This document shows, in pieces, positions 24,881 to 35,098 of a stretch of 64,000 bases of DNA (position 1 is the first letter of the stretch; every line of letters begins with the position of its first letter). The notes beneath the pieces are model-generated. The model searched no databases. It saw only the letters and a program-made list of their open reading frames with translations, and had not been told where the DNA came from. Origin of the DNA: Pogona vitticeps (taxonomy: Eukaryota > Chordata > Lepidosauria > Squamata > Agamidae); the NCBI RefSeq assembly GCF_051106095.1, contig NC_135783.1:189028947-189092946 (forward strand). Direction: 5' to 3'. The position numbers and the translations under genes are program-made.

Positions 24881-27436
24881 TAATGGTCATTAATATGCCA
24901 TTTGGGACTGTATGGTCCCTAGCAAATCCTCTGGTGGTGGCATCCATTTTTCTATGTATGATTCCAGCTGGGGCTCAACCTTTGGCTTCAGATAGTATGA
25001 ACCAAACCAATGGTGTGTTCTTCCCACTCACCTTGATAGCCAGGAGTTTATAGTCAATTTTTTTTTCAATTTCTATCTCCCTCCAGTAGCATAGGCAATC
25101 TAGGGATCCAGCTTCATCTCCAAGCCTCCAACTTGATAAAACAAGATTTTTTAAAAAATAGACAAGAAACAGTAGAATGCTAGGCCAAGGGGACACTTAG
25201 CTTTCACTGCCCCCTTAGACCCCAACACAAACAAACAGACTGTACTACTAACCATAGCTGGGTGGGGAGGGATGTCCTTCTCCCCCTACTTTTTCCTATG
25301 GGAGAGAAGACATATTTGCACCCTCAGGGTAAACATTAATTGACACTGGAAGGGACTCTCACAGAAGGTGAATGGGCTCGCCTTCAAACAACAGTTGGAT
25401 CACCATCCATCAGCGATACGCCAGCTGCATTTTTATGGCATCAAAGTAGGTGACTTACGGGTTTCTTTCAAACTGTACAATTTATTGGTCAACATCTATT
25501 TTTTTAAAGCCAGTATAACACAATTGGTACAAACTTTGTTGGTGAATTGTTGCAAGTCAAGACACAGTTGTGGGCATTTGCGGTTGTGTGCAGAGTCATG
25601 GGGTTCGGTGTGCAATCACAAATGCCTACACTAACATTTTAAGTTCCAGCCATTTCCTGACAGGATTCAGACCAATTGTTTTGCACTGTTGGGGCATAAC
25701 TAATAGGATTTGGGTCTGTGATTCTTTGAAAGGATCCCAGTGATGCTAATTAACACCCCCCCCCCCCCGCCATGACTTTAGCATATTTCTTCAGGAAAGA
25801 TCTTTGAAAACTAATTTTCTTGGAGAACAAGAAAATCCCTGCTGTGTTCCAAAACAGCCTGGTTTCTGCTTCCTGATTAGTGCTGGGGGGGGGGGAATTA
25901 GTGATGATCAGTGTATGAGTTGCTCCTCAGATAGACACTCTTAATTACTCAATATCATGTAGTCACTTAGATGCCTACGTGCCCTCCTTCACATAGTCCT
26001 GCATTTGGAGGGCTTTTAGAGGACTGTCTTGTGTTTGAATATGGGATGGATATATTGGAAGGTGATTTGGTTCACATTTGGTTTACACACAGAGGGAAGA
26101 AGCCTCGAAATTGCCCATGAGGAAGTGGTGTTCTTATGGCAGACTGAGGACCAGACATGTTGGTCACCTCGTCTCTTGGCATCCCCCATTGCAGTGAGAT
26201 GTGTTTCTCATTAAATCATATCCATTTTTTTTCTGATTTTGTGTCATTGAAAATAGATTAGCAGGTTCAAATTTCATGCCAAATTGTATCTTCTGTTCTT
26301 TAATTTGTTCCTGTTCTTTGAGATGCACTTCCTCTTCTGAGGAGTGATGCCTGAACAGTGCTCTCAGAGGGCTTCCCAGGCAGGCAATGATATAGCCTAC
26401 ATAGCCTTTCAAACTCTGTGATGGCATGTGGTACCCTAAGACCATTTGCTAATATTCATTTCTTAAATGGCAACTCTCCCCATCCCCCACAACCTTCTGC
26501 GGAAACAGAAAAGTTTCTGAACCTATAGCTGAGGATTTTCAAAAAATTGTTCTGAGAGACATTGGCTTTCCTCACTTCCAATTGATTTTAATGGACATTG
26601 AGAAAAACCAGCACATGACAAAACTGTGTCATCACAGAGGAAATTACTCAGCTGTTCTGCATTACACTGTTTCTGTAGCATATAAATTTACGCAGGGTCC
26701 TGGTTGTAGTCTCTTAAGATTAGTAAAGCCTGCTTTGTATTAGTTAGTATATTAAATTTTTCAGTTCAACTGCTTTAAATAAAATATATTGGTGATGGGC
26801 AGGATGGGAATGAGGCTTATATACCAAACATGTGTCTGAGGTAATAGGGAAAAAGTAAATTATTAAAACACATCCCACAGTATAGAGAAATGCCAGATAT
26901 AAGGTAGAGAACTGGATCTGATGTCTGAAAGTCATATCGTGTGGTAATAGAGCCTCTGCTGAAACCAAGCCATTGATTTTCCTTGACATTCTAGAGGTCA
27001 ACATCTCAGAACTCTGAGGAGTAGAATAGGGATGGTGGAAATTTTGCTCAATGCACATTGACCTTTTTTGTTTTTTGCATTTCCCAAACCGAATATGCAA
27101 ACCAGGACAAAATAATTCCACCTCTTTTTTCACTTCTCTGAACTTTGGCAATGCAGTTTTCTGTTCAAAAACATACTAAGGAAGAGGTGTACACAAATGT
27201 ATTTGTAGGTACAGCAAATGGTACACCAAAAACGCATGTATTAGGAGAAAGTGCTTGCAAATGAAGCATATATGAAGGGAAATTGTACACATGCACACAC
27301 AAATGCATACCAGATGGACTTGAAGCAAATTGCAATCTGGTGAGGAAATGAGACAAACCTCTAATTTGGCCAAATAGGCTAGCTATAGAAAAGAGGAACA
27401 GACTTTGTACTCATGAAGACTTTCGTGGCTGGGATC
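24881..27436. other. non-coding stretch, no recognised gene
   Basis: Contains a C run (25757-25768) and a G run (25885-25894). The 135-codon minus frame (26744-27151) has no recognised motif. No repeat ends identified. Confidence 0.35.
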
Positions 27437-27555
27437 TAATGGTTGTTGTGGGTTTTTTTGGGCTCTTTGGTCGTGTTCTGAAGGTTGTTCTTCCTGAAGG
27501 AAGAACAACCTTCAGAACATGGCTAAAGAGCCCGAAAAACCCACAACAACCATTA
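27437..27555. repeat. palindromic MITE-like repeat, short form
   Basis: Arms of about 59 bases are inverted: taatggttgttgtgggtttt on the left pairs with aaacccacaacaaccatta on the right, meeting at cttcctgaaggaag. The left flank (gactttcgtggctgggatc) is the family's outer sequence; on the right it is missing. Longer or partial relatives lie at 50738-50995 and 40995-41065. It sits about 290 bp left of the Ngaro element but is not part of it. Confidence 0.8.
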
Positions 27556-27846
27556 GGAACAGACTTTGTCCATGAGATTGGCATGGAAAGACATTTCCAT
27601 CATCACAATGTGTGTTCCAAGGCTGTACTCCAGAGAACTGTGAGTGCAGCAAGGATACACAGTTAACTACTGAGAACTAGTATACCTATTTATTTATTCA
27701 TTTTAAATATTCTTTGTCAAGATAACCCCTCAGTGTCTCATGGCACAAGTAACATGGCTTTTGTAATAGGATAATATAAAACCTTTTATAAACTAACTTT
27801 CTAACATAAGTGCAGAGCTTCCAGTTACTTCTTAAGTTACAGTTGT

Positions 27847-28270
27847 TTGCTTCCCCAAGTCCCGAAATAAAGACGCAGACAACGTACATTTGGTATTAAA
27901 CATGGGCCACACTTTATTAGCCAAATCAAATTTCCTTAAGCCAAATGAAACCAAATCCATATTGAGGGGACCTGCGGTAGTGCGGGGAAATAACACCAAA
28001 TAAATCCTTATATGCCAATGGGCGAGTCCCAGCCCCCAGGTTCCAGCTGTACTACCGACCGGTGGAACCTGGAAGGCTTAATTAAAACACCCGGACCTCC
28101 AGCCATCTCCTTTAATGACTTTTTGGTCCGAAGGTGTTTCAGCGCCTCAGTTGCCTTCAGCCCTGTAATCGCACGATCCGCAGGAACTGTCAGCATTGAC
28201 GCACTGTTACTTAAGAAATATTACCAAAAGGGAAACACCGTGACGACCAGTTATTCCCGCACTACCCGCC
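27847..28270 (-). repeat. Ngaro split direct repeat B2 (outer 3' end)
   Basis: 424 bp, identical by eye to B1 (28628-29051) at an offset of 781. It contains an inverted pair ccaggttcca / tggaacctgg capable of a hairpin, and a minus-strand AATAAA at 27918-27913, about 66 bases from the element's 3' end, a plausible polyadenylation signal. Confidence 0.92.
27913..27918 (-). promoter_or_regulatory. candidate polyadenylation signal of the Ngaro element
   Basis: AATAAA on the minus strand, downstream of all the element's genes. The same hexamer in the same context (AATAAAgtgtggcccatg) is present in B1 and in the diverged solo unit at 52945-52940, so it is conserved across copies. Confidence 0.6.
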
Positions 28271-28463
28271 GGTGTGACCAGGATTATATAAGAAAACCTA
28301 CAATCGTTGCCCCAAAACAACATCCCCCCCCCGTTCCAGTGTGGGATAGGCGAAAAATCCCCCCATCCACCAGCCAATCAGGATGAAGGTCAAAAATTCC
28401 TATCCGGCCCCCAGAAACGGGCGACCCCAAACACACTAGAACAAAGAGGGTTGGGCGGGCGGG
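28271..28463 (-). repeat. spacer between Ngaro B2 and A2
   Basis: Single-copy in this element, lying between the two outer repeats. A similar segment (gttccagtgtgggatagg, aggatgaaggtcaaaaattc) occurs at 53340-53460 in the solo unit, showing that the spacer is a conserved part of the element's 3' terminal unit. Confidence 0.8.
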
Positions 28464-28629
28464 TGCCTGCGCCAAAGAGCCCTTTGCGGCGAACCGACGC
28501 TATCTTAAATAGCGTCGGTTCGCGTCATCTAGCCACGTGGGCCCCGTTGTCTACGCTTCCGGCCCCGGGCAAGCAAACTCGCCGCGGCTTCCGAGGGCGT
28601 TGTCTCGCCCCTTCAGCGCGCGAACCCTT
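28464..28629 (-). repeat. Ngaro split direct repeat A2
   Basis: 166 bp, identical by eye to A1 (35099-35264). It overlaps B1 by two bases (28628-28629, tt), so A2 and B1 abut in the order expected of a split direct repeat. It carries the same 15-bp-arm hairpin (28489-28503 with 28509-28523). Confidence 0.92.
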
Positions 28630-29051
28630 GCTTCCCCAAGTCCCGAAATAAAGACGCAGACAACGTACATTTGGTATTAAACATGGGCCACACTTTATTA
28701 GCCAAATCAAATTTCCTTAAGCCAAATGAAACCAAATCCATATTGAGGGGACCTGCGGTAGTGCGGGGAAATAACACCAAATAAATCCTTATATGCCAAT
28801 GGGCGAGTCCCAGCCCCCAGGTTCCAGCTGTACTACCGACCGGTGGAACCTGGAAGGCTTAATTAAAACACCCGGACCTCCAGCCATCTCCTTTAATGAC
28901 TTTTTGGTCCGAAGGTGTTTCAGCGCCTCAGTTGCCTTCAGCCCTGTAATCGCACGATCCGCAGGAACTGTCAGCATTGACGCACTGTTACTTAAGAAAT
29001 ATTACCAAAAGGGAAACACCGTGACGACCAGTTATTCCCGCACTACCCGCC
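28628..29051 (-). repeat. Ngaro split direct repeat B1
   Basis: Inner copy of the B repeat, directly downstream (minus strand) of the hydrolase gene, identical by eye to B2. In the known Ngaro/DIRS replication model the abutting inner repeats B1 and A2 provide the template for joining the two ends in a circular intermediate. Confidence 0.92.
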
Positions 29052-29063
29052 ACCACATGAGGA

Positions 29064-29669
29064 CTAGCATCGGCTATGTCCCATGAGCCCACCAAGACAA
29101 CCAAATTCCTCCAGCAGGCCCCCTCTCAAATCATCCAAGAAAACGTCCAAACCTGCATCAGACAGGTGGACCCCATCCTCGCGGAAATATTCCAGTTTGG
29201 ATGTCAAGATTCTGCGATGGCCAATCACAGAACCAAAGCCGCGTTTGCTTACCCTTCTGCAAATTTCCTTATTAACTAAACGACGGGCATTGTTTACCCT
29301 GTCCACATTAAGAGCACCACGCCAATTTAATCGTGGAATGATCGTCGACCAAACGATCCTCATCCTGGGATATAAGGCATGCAGCCTATCCAAATCCCGC
29401 AATATATCCAGTATCAATGCCTTACCAGACACTTGGGGCAAATCATTGCCGCCCAAGTGAATCACCAAAATGTCAGGAGGCGAACATCCAAAGGCCGTGA
29501 GCCGACCAAATTGAATCCATCGCATGCCTCGCATGCCCCTCCATGTAATGGAGGCCTGGGCTCCCAATCCTAAATCACTTCCCCACCTGAAAGCAGCAGC
29601 GTATCGGGCTGCGCAATAGATGAAGCTATGTCCCACCATCATAACGTTCCATCGTGCCTCCGGCATCAC
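29064..29669 (-). CDS. SGNH-type hydrolase of the Ngaro element
   Basis: 201 codons. It has the blocks of the SGNH/GDSL esterase fold in order: a catalytic-serine block (MMVGHSF, residues about 10-16, GHS in place of GDS), a GxND block (IHLGGNDLP, about residues 70-78), and the C-terminal DxxH block (EDGVHLSDAG, about 170-179). Some vertebrate Ngaro elements are known to encode such a hydrolase as a last gene; its role in the cycle is not established. It starts 29 bases after the recombinase stop and ends 12 bases before repeat B1. The frame is fully open. Expression is presumably from the same element transcript. Confidence 0.85.
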   Translation of the reverse strand: MMPEARWNVMMVGHSFIYCAARYAAAFRWGSDLGLGAQASITWRGMRGMRWIQFGRLTAFGCSPPDILVIHLGGNDLPQVSGKALILDILRDLDRLHALYPRMRIVWSTIIPRLNWRGALNVDRVNNARRLVNKEICRRVSKRGFGSVIGHRRILTSKLEYFREDGVHLSDAGLDVFLDDLRGGLLEEFGCLGGLMGHSRC

Positions 29670-29698
29670 TCCTCCTGAAAGACAAAAAACAACACTAC

Positions 29699-30577
29699 CT
29701 ACACGTTAGGTAATTGTCTGATATATTTATTGTAACAGCCCGACGACCAACGACCAAGCTGCTTGATTCGTCCAGCATCGTAACCCATAGCCGCCGCAGT
29801 TGAAGCCGCCCCTATTCTAAATGAATGCGTGCCAAATCGCATGCCCTGGACCCCCACTTTTTCCAGCGCCATATCAGTTAGCTTCCAAAACTGATATTTT
29901 GTAAGGGGTGTACCATCAGCATGTTGGAAGAAATAACCACTAGTATTCCCCCGTACACGAATAAATTGACTTACCGCCCGCACTGGGCACAATTTATCTA
30001 CACTACAACGACCCAACCTAACCTGTCCACCTTTCCCATGTTGGTCCGTTTTGGATCTCCTAATCTGAAGTATGACCTGATCATTTTGTATCCCTACATC
30101 TGTCCTCTGTAACGCTGCCCGGGATTCATCTGTTTTACTTAAAGCTACCAGCTCACTAATCCGCAGCGCCCCAAAAAAGGCCACCAAAGATGCTGTACGA
30201 ACAAGCACTGTTTCGTATCCATCCTTACATATGACACCCCATAGATCCACCAAACTCTCTAATATCCCTGGAGATATAGGGGTCCTGTCATCCCCTGACC
30301 GACCCCTCTCCCGAGACCATCCCTCAATCATTTTCTTGATTCTAAATTCACCTGACCAATCCTTCCAACCATTCGCTTTTGCATAGAATTTCAAAGCTGC
30401 CAACTTACCCTGAATGGTACTAGGGGCCAAACCCTTCCTATGCAATTCCACCATAAATTGCTGTATGTGTTCAACCGGTGCCGGCCACCTCGATTCCAGT
30501 TGGGCCCTGCACCGAAATTCCGAAAACTCCTTCACTACCATTCTATATTTTGTACTCGTCCTTGGGGCCAATGCCAT
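29699..30577 (-). CDS. tyrosine recombinase of the Ngaro element
   Basis: 292 codons. The N-terminal part (about 1-100) resembles the SAM-like core-binding domain of phage integrases (STIQGKLAALKFYAKANGW). The catalytic domain shows the first arginine in GALRISELVAL, a candidate lysine in RRSKTDQ, the HxxR box in THSFRIGAAS, and a C-terminal tyrosine in GRWSSGCYNKYIR, where tryptophan takes the place of the second histidine as is usual in this group. It would integrate the circular cDNA by site-specific strand exchange, which explains the absence of a target duplication. It begins two bases after the RT-RNase H stop. The frame is open throughout. Confidence 0.92.
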   Translation of the reverse strand: MALAPRTSTKYRMVVKEFSEFRCRAQLESRWPAPVEHIQQFMVELHRKGLAPSTIQGKLAALKFYAKANGWKDWSGEFRIKKMIEGWSRERGRSGDDRTPISPGILESLVDLWGVICKDGYETVLVRTASLVAFFGALRISELVALSKTDESRAALQRTDVGIQNDQVILQIRRSKTDQHGKGGQVRLGRCSVDKLCPVRAVSQFIRVRGNTSGYFFQHADGTPLTKYQFWKLTDMALEKVGVQGMRFGTHSFRIGAASTAAAMGYDAGRIKQLGRWSSGCYNKYIRQLPNV

Positions 30578-30579
30578 AC

Positions 30580-32013
30580 CTATCGCTCGCGACGCTTCCT
30601 CACGCCAATCTGCCAGACCTCCGCCGGAAGCACTTCTGGCAGATCCCTGGCTTCCGGTGCCAGTTCCCTGAAACGCCGGATCTGTTGGCGTGAAAGAGCG
30701 TCAGCTATCCGATTATCTAAGCCAGGCACATGACGCGCATGCACCACGACGTTACAGTGGAGCGCCTTCAAAGTAAACGCCCTGACTAACTCCATGACCC
30801 TCTCTGAACGGGATGTCAAATTATTAATAATGTGCACCACCGCCTGATTGTCACACCAAAATCGCACTACAGTATTGGCCCATTCTTCTGCCCATAACCA
30901 TAGTGCTCCGACTATCGGGAAGAATTCCAAAAACGTCAAATCCCTGGTAATACCCAGGTGATGCCATTCATCCGGCCACCTCCCTGCACACCATCTACCC
31001 TGAAAGTAAATGCCAAACCCTAAAGCCCCGGCGGCATCGGAATTCACCTGGACATCTGCCCTAAGGTTAATCTCCGACCTCCAAAAAGAAACCCCATTGA
31101 ACTGATCCAAAAACTGTTCCCATATCCGCAGATCCTCTCTCATTCCCCGTGTTATCCTTGTTTTATGAAATGGTTTCTTTAACCCTGACATGGCGCTGGA
31201 AAATCGCCTTACAAAAGCCCTTCCCGGCGCTACAACCTTACAGGCGAAATTCAAGTGTCCAACCAACTGCTGCAGCTCCCTTAATGTTGCCTTCTTTCTA
31301 CCCCCGAAACTCCTGACCAGCTGCCTAATGTTTACTAATTTGTCCTGTGGTAATCTGGAAGCCTGTCGAGTCGTGTCCAGCTCAATTCCTAAGAAGGTAA
31401 GGGTTGTTGACGGCCCTTCCGTTTTTTCCTCCGCCAATGGCAATCCTAACTCCGCTGCTAATTCCCGGAAAGCTTCCAAAAACCTAGAACACCTACTAGT
31501 GTTTGCCTGTCCACAAAACAAAAAATCATCTAAATAATGCGCTGTCAATGCACATCCAATCTTCTGCCGTAGCAGCCATTCCAGGAATGTACTGAACCTT
31601 TCAAAGACCGCACACGAGATCGAACACCCCATAGGGAGGGCCCTGTCGACATAGTAATGGCCCTGAAACTGAAAACCCAGTAAATTAAAATCATCTGGGT
31701 GAACAGGCAAAATCCGGAAAGCCGATTTTACATCGGCCTTTGCCAGCTCAGCATTGATGCCACAGGATCTGACCATTCGTACTGCCTCATCAAATGATGT
31801 GTATCTAACTGAGCACAGCTCCTCCGGTATGGCATCGTTTACAGACTCGCCCTCCGGATAAGACAAATGGTGTATCAACCGAAATTCCCCTGGGTGTTTC
31901 TTGGGAACGATTCCCAGAGGCGAAACCCGTAGGTCAACCAGTGGAGGCCTGGCAAATGGCCCCAGTACCCTACCTTCTCCTACTTCCTTATCGATCTTCC
32001 TCAAAACCACCAA
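30580..32013 (-). CDS. reverse transcriptase-RNase H of the Ngaro element
   Basis: 477-codon open frame. RT palm motifs appear in order: FRLIHHLSYPEG, a KADVKSAFRILPVHP block with the first catalytic aspartate, ALPMGCSISC, and the YLDD box in HYLDDFLFCG (about residue 165). A connection region leads to RNase H with catalytic acidic residues in NSDAAGALGFG, FLEFFP, WCDNQAVVHI and NRIADALSR. This is the DIRS/Ngaro form of RT-RH, lacking any protease or DDE integrase. It would copy the element RNA into cDNA. The recombinase gene follows two bases downstream, suggesting coordinated translation. Confidence 0.92.
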   Translation of the reverse strand: MVVLRKIDKEVGEGRVLGPFARPPLVDLRVSPLGIVPKKHPGEFRLIHHLSYPEGESVNDAIPEELCSVRYTSFDEAVRMVRSCGINAELAKADVKSAFRILPVHPDDFNLLGFQFQGHYYVDRALPMGCSISCAVFERFSTFLEWLLRQKIGCALTAHYLDDFLFCGQANTSRCSRFLEAFRELAAELGLPLAEEKTEGPSTTLTFLGIELDTTRQASRLPQDKLVNIRQLVRSFGGRKKATLRELQQLVGHLNFACKVVAPGRAFVRRFSSAMSGLKKPFHKTRITRGMREDLRIWEQFLDQFNGVSFWRSEINLRADVQVNSDAAGALGFGIYFQGRWCAGRWPDEWHHLGITRDLTFLEFFPIVGALWLWAEEWANTVVRFWCDNQAVVHIINNLTSRSERVMELVRAFTLKALHCNVVVHARHVPGLDNRIADALSRQQIRRFRELAPEARDLPEVLPAEVWQIGVRKRRER

Positions 32014-32147
32014 CCGACTTCAAATTCCTAGCAAAAAATGCTCTTCGAATACCCAAGGCAGGTATCCGAAATCCATGTCTAAACCCATCACGCAAATATG
32101 CTGCATCGTCCTGTCTGGGATAATGCAATAAGCTCCCCTCCAATTTA

Positions 32148-33677
32148 TCAATTCTGATTGGTGTTGGTCCCCTTACCCGTAGAGCCGCCACCCCCATCGG
32201 GCTTCCTACCGGGACCACCTTGCCTGCCCTGTCGCTGTCCTCCTGCCCTGAAGCAATTGGACCTTGGATGCTTGCCTCCACAGGTAATACATTCATGCTT
32301 GAACCTACAAGGGGACTTGTTGCAGGACCCCCTATTGTTAAATTCATAGCAAGGCAGACGGGGTTGAACCGTCTGCCCCGCCCCCTGGCGGGTACCAGTA
32401 TTCCCTGCGAACTTAATATTAAGGTGTCCACAGTCGAATCTGTCACCCAAATTCGTCTTAGCAGGCGACATATGTTGTAGCCAAAGCCCAGGGTGTACTT
32501 CATCCCAACGCAGTTCCGGCCTGATAGCACTCCTCATTCGGAACGCTTCATCATACCGTAACCACGCCTGACCCTCAAATTCAGCCTTCGCTCTACGTAG
32601 TATATCATAATACTGGAAAAGGGCCGAAGCCTTCCAGGGTTGCATCTTTACTAACACCCCGGCATATATGGTGAAACCAGTCACCCAATTATTCCAATTC
32701 CTATCCGGTCTCTTCCGCCTATGTTTTTCTTTAATTTTTTCATCATCCTTGTCCAGCTCCTTCACTTCATATTCCCTATTCAGAAGATCATAGAAGTCAA
32801 TGTAATCGCCTCGCCAAATCCGTTCCTTAATTGCTGGCGTCAGGTGATCTCCCAGTGGAGTACTGTAGTCTGTGTAAGGCGCCGCTAGGAATGGCGCTGA
32901 GTTATAGCCCGTATTGGGCACGGAAGGGTGCTGAGCCATGCTTAACTCCCTATTTTCTTTTGTAGACCCAGTTTTATCTGGCACTGTACCAGGCATCCCC
33001 CATCCAAACCATTGCGGGGCAACCTGCGGCCAAAAACCACCAGGCCATGGCATGGGAGATGACATCCCTATGTTAGGGCATCCTATAGGTTGTTGTGGGC
33101 CATCACCCCACGGCCAGAATACCCCCTGTGCTGCTGTGTTGTGCTTTCCATCATACTCACCCCTTCCTCCAATCCTTGCGGCGTCTGCAGCCCCCGGTGT
33201 GTATGTTGCCGGGTCCTCATAGGGGTCATACCCAGAGGATGTTCCTTCCCCAGCGTCTACATTGCTGGCCGCCCCTGTCCTTCTACGCTTGCGTCCCCTG
33301 TTCTCCACATGCTCTGTCGATGTGCCTTCGCCTTCGTCGTGGTCTCCACGCTCATGACCCTGCTCAGACTCAATTACATCAAGACGCCTGGTTAGTTCAC
33401 ACGTAAGAGCTTTCAATTCAGCCCTCCGTTTTCCCTTTGACTCCCTGGCAGACCGGCGAGGCGTAACCTCATCTCCACTGTTAGCCCTTTTTTCAAATCT
33501 CTTTGCCTCCATGCTTGCCACCTTAGAATGTAACTCCCTTAGCATAGCCCAAGATTCATCTTCAGAGGATGATTGCAAGGGTGATTGCTGCTTCTCCACC
33601 GGTCGCTGTACCGGTTCCTTCCCTCTCTTTCTACCGCCTCCCTTCTTAGGCGGCATCCTGTAAGATATGCCTACCAA
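32148..33677 (-). CDS. gag-like protein of the Ngaro element
   Basis: 509 codons. The N-terminal third is highly charged (KKGGGRKRGKE, many Arg/Glu), with a coiled-coil-like stretch around residues 45-105. The middle carries a Trp-rich region (NRNWNNWVTGFTIYAG) found in DIRS/Ngaro gag-like proteins. The C-terminus has a CCCH-like finger (CYEFNNRGSCNKSPCRFKH) and a second Cys/His cluster (CITCGGKHPRSNC), followed by a basic Gly-rich tail. The fingers suggest binding of element RNA and particle assembly. It is the first gene of the element; its 3' end overlaps the beginning of the RT region in another frame. Confidence 0.82.
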   Translation of the reverse strand: MVGISYRMPPKKGGGRKRGKEPVQRPVEKQQSPLQSSSEDESWAMLRELHSKVASMEAKRFEKRANSGDEVTPRRSARESKGKRRAELKALTCELTRRLDVIESEQGHERGDHDEGEGTSTEHVENRGRKRRRTGAASNVDAGEGTSSGYDPYEDPATYTPGAADAARIGGRGEYDGKHNTAAQGVFWPWGDGPQQPIGCPNIGMSSPMPWPGGFWPQVAPQWFGWGMPGTVPDKTGSTKENRELSMAQHPSVPNTGYNSAPFLAAPYTDYSTPLGDHLTPAIKERIWRGDYIDFYDLLNREYEVKELDKDDEKIKEKHRRKRPDRNWNNWVTGFTIYAGVLVKMQPWKASALFQYYDILRRAKAEFEGQAWLRYDEAFRMRSAIRPELRWDEVHPGLWLQHMSPAKTNLGDRFDCGHLNIKFAGNTGTRQGAGQTVQPRLPCYEFNNRGSCNKSPCRFKHECITCGGKHPRSNCFRAGGQRQGRQGGPGRKPDGGGGSTGKGTNTNQN

Positions 33678-34300
33678 CTTGGTCCCTGTTTGTGTATGTT
33701 ATGTATTTATTTATATATGTGTTTATTTATTATTATTAATGAAAGATATTTTTATTTATATTATGTATTTGTGTGTATATATATATCTATACTGCAGACC
33801 AGTATCAACAAAGTTGGTCTGCCAGCCCCCTCAGCAGTTAAGACCTATAGGCACTATCAATCCCCCAGAATAACCAACTCTGCACCCACACCCCTTCGGG
33901 TTTTTTTTTTTTTTTGAAAATGAAACCAACTTTCAAAATGGCTGCCGCCAGTAGGCCATGCGGCCGATCAAGCTCTTCAAAATGGCCGTCACCCAAAACC
34001 AGTCGTTCTCAAACCCTTTTTTAATTCTTCTGGGCAGCCTGACCACCACTAGCAGCGTGCCAACGTCTCCCTCCCAACGAGGCTCGGTTCACCCCCCAAT
34101 TCCCAATGAGGGAGCGCGGCTGCAGCCGCCTAGTTCACCGCACAGCCTCCTCCTCGCGGTTTTTTTTTTTTTTAAAATTTTTAGCCCCACTCGCCCAATT
34201 GGCAATGCGCCGCACCCGCCGCGCGGTTTACCCCCCCCAACCTGTCCCCCCACACCCCAATCCCACCCCTCCAGCCCCCGCCAACCACCGCCAGGCCGAT
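33678..34300 (-). other. Ngaro leader: low-complexity and GC-rich segment
   Basis: Non-coding stretch between the gag-like gene and the tandem repeats, with an AT-rich patch (33700-33790), T runs at 33901-33915 and 34161-34173, and C-rich sequence at 34215-34290. No further gene recognised. Confidence 0.6.
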
Positions 34301-34303
34301 TCG

Positions 34304-34975
34304 GCGCTCCTCAGCAGCCCAGCGGCAGCCAGCAAGAGAAAGGAAGGCAAGATCCGGGCGACCTGGGGGTGGAGAGTGAGCGAGGGAGAGGGAACAAGCA
34401 AAGGGAAAAACAGCTGATCGTCGGAGCCGCGGAGCGCTCCTCAGCAGCCCCGCGGCAGCCAGCCAGGGAAAAAACAGGCCAGATCCAGGCGACCTGGGGG
34501 GGGTGGAAAGTGAGCAAGCGGGGAGGGAACAAGCAAAGGGAACAACAGCTGGTCGTCGGAGCCGCGGAGCGCTCCTCAGCAGCCCTGCAGCAGCCAGCCA
34601 GGGAAAAAACAGGCCAGATCCAGGCGACCTGGGGGGGTGGAAAATGAGCAAGCGGGGAGGGAACAAGCAAAGGGAAAAACAGCTGATCGTCGGAGCCGCG
34701 GAGCGCTCCTCAGCAGCCCCGCGGCAGCCAGCCAGGGAAAAAACAGGCCAGATCCAGGCGACCTGGGGGGGGTGGAAAGTGAGCAAGCGGGGAGGGAACA
34801 AGCAAAGGGAACAACAGCTGGTCGTCGGAGCCGCGGAGCGCTCCTCAGCAGCCCTGCAGCAGCCAGCCAGGGAAAAAACAGGCCAGATCCAGGCGACCTG
34901 GGGGGGTGGAAAATGAGCAAGCGGGGAGGGAACAAGCAAAGGGAACAACAGCTGGTCGTCGGAGCCGCAGCGCGG
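34304..34975 (-). repeat. five ~135-bp tandem repeats in the Ngaro leader
   Basis: Units begin at the gcgctcctcagcagccc block at 34304, 34434, 34569, 34703 and 34838 (spacings 130, 135, 134, 135), with the last unit incomplete. Unit variants alternate (acagctgatcg in the first and third; acagctggtcg in the second, fourth and fifth), so a two-unit block of about 269 bp was probably duplicated. The near-135-bp (45-codon) period keeps long frames open on both strands by chance. It lies between repeat A1 and the gag-like gene, in the presumed 5' untranslated region. Confidence 0.9.
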
Positions 34976-35098
34976 CCGAAAAGCCCCGCCGCCGCCCGCT
35001 CCGTCCCGGACCTCTCAGCCCCCTCTTCCCTTCGCGCGCACAACAAACCCTCGCCGACCACCACGTCCAAGAGCTCCGGCAGCACTCTCCTCTTCAAA

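Noticed and set aside
28012-28386. 124-codon plus-strand frame and its twin at 28793-29086
   Set aside because: They lie in the duplicated B repeats of the Ngaro element, antisense to its genes, so the twin peptides reflect the repeat only.
33090-33406. Overlapping 101- and 103-codon plus-strand frames
   Set aside because: Antisense shadows of the gag-like gene, without motifs of their own.
34181-34948. 255-codon minus-strand and 137-229-codon plus-strand open frames over 34-35 kb
   Set aside because: They run through the ~135-bp tandem array. A period of 45 codons keeps any stop-free unit open in several frames, and the peptides are plain repeats.
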